A stretch of 64,000 nucleotides of DNA from Lacimicrobium alkaliphilum. Its GTDB lineage: Bacteria; Pseudomonadota; Gammaproteobacteria; Enterobacterales; Alteromonadaceae. Within the stretch, counting starts at the first letter, position 1. The number at the start of each line of letters is the position of its first letter. Where the stretch lies: the NCBI RefSeq assembly GCF_002591895.1, contig NZ_NISX01000010.1:62001-126000 (forward strand), read 5' to 3'. Positions 63,967-64,000 of the stretch are shown one piece after another. Under the pieces are notes generated by a model. The model was not told the origin of the DNA. It saw nothing but the letters and a program-made list of their open reading frames with translations, and made no database searches. The position numbers and the translations under genes are program-made.

Positions 63967-64000
63967 CTATTCCAGTTGTTCGCCATATTTAGCCATCAAC
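63967..64000 (-). CDS. C-terminal end of an unidentified gene (partial)
   Basis: A frame entering from the right edge reads LMAKYGEQLE and stops at TAG (63967-63969, minus strand). Only ten codons are visible. It does not end like ribosomal protein S15, the usual pnp neighbour. No family can be assigned, and whether the frame is real depends on sequence beyond the window. Confidence 0.35.
   Translation of the reverse strand, partial: LMAKYGEQLE

Overview
The window looks like a chromosomal segment of a marine-type gammaproteobacterium, most probably order Alteromonadales. This is inferred from protein resemblance, from gene neighbourhoods (ybeD-lipB-lipA, gloB next to a yafS-like methyltransferase, pnp-nlpI), and from the repeat families in the spacers. 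Most of it is ordinary chromosome: about 50 protein genes on both strands and one tRNA. No rRNA, CRISPR array, transposase or prophage was seen.

Layout. 1-6.4 kb: start of an XdhC/CoxI-type gene, an SRPBCC protein, an exported amidohydrolase, a PAS chemoreceptor, tsaC/sua5 with a shortened DUF6671 gene. 6.5-11.5 kb: a dabB-dabA inorganic-carbon uptake pair with a divergent LysR regulator. 11.6-15.9 kb: Na/Pi symporter, CreA-like lipoprotein, histone-deacetylase-fold enzyme, NhaC antiporter. 16.4-23.3 kb: a type I restriction-modification operon (hsdM, hsdS, a RhuM gene that seems to have lost its Fic domain, hsdR with a cysteine-rich insert), followed by a SEC-C protein; this is the clearest accessory island. 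23.4-25.0 kb: a PEP-CTERM protein, tRNA-Pro(GGG), and a duplicated tRNA 3' end. 25.0-32.6 kb: dcd, mrp, metG, a repeat-rich spacer, a soluble zinc-binding chemoreceptor, yafS-like methyltransferase, gloB. 32.8-41.1 kb: mltD, a voltage-sensor-like membrane protein bracketed by related repeats, a NatAB-type ABC exporter, YIP1 and DUF3025 proteins, an M28 peptidase. 41.4-47.0 kb: asnB, an FMN glutamate-synthase-like protein, ybeD-lipB-lipA.

47.2-54.8 kb: a secreted two-repeat protein and a serine beta-lactamase-fold hydrolase that lie in different frames but look like one gene joined by a -1 shift at an A8 run; then a LytS/LytTR two-component pair, an AraC/GyrI regulator, a lipoprotein of the choice-of-anchor I type behind four PhoB-like half-sites spaced exactly 11 bp apart, an acyltransferase and sprT. 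54.8-64.0 kb: a chemoreceptor, cytochrome b561, a MITE-like repeat that supplies the stop codon of a glycosyltransferase, a Sel1-like protein with an HELAH metalloprotease motif, nlpI and pnp, and the tail of one more gene.

The most interesting observations are the likely frameshifted (or programmed) secreted hydrolase at 47.2-48.8 kb, the Fic-less RhuM and Cys-rich HsdR of the restriction operon, the tandem Pho boxes, the MITE-derived gene end and the tRNA-Pro duplication. Several intergenic repeat families recur (GCGGAGACGCAGAG-type palindromes at four loci, GAGTGATGAATTATGA-type quasi-palindromes at two or three). I see no completely unknown multi-gene system that I could defend.
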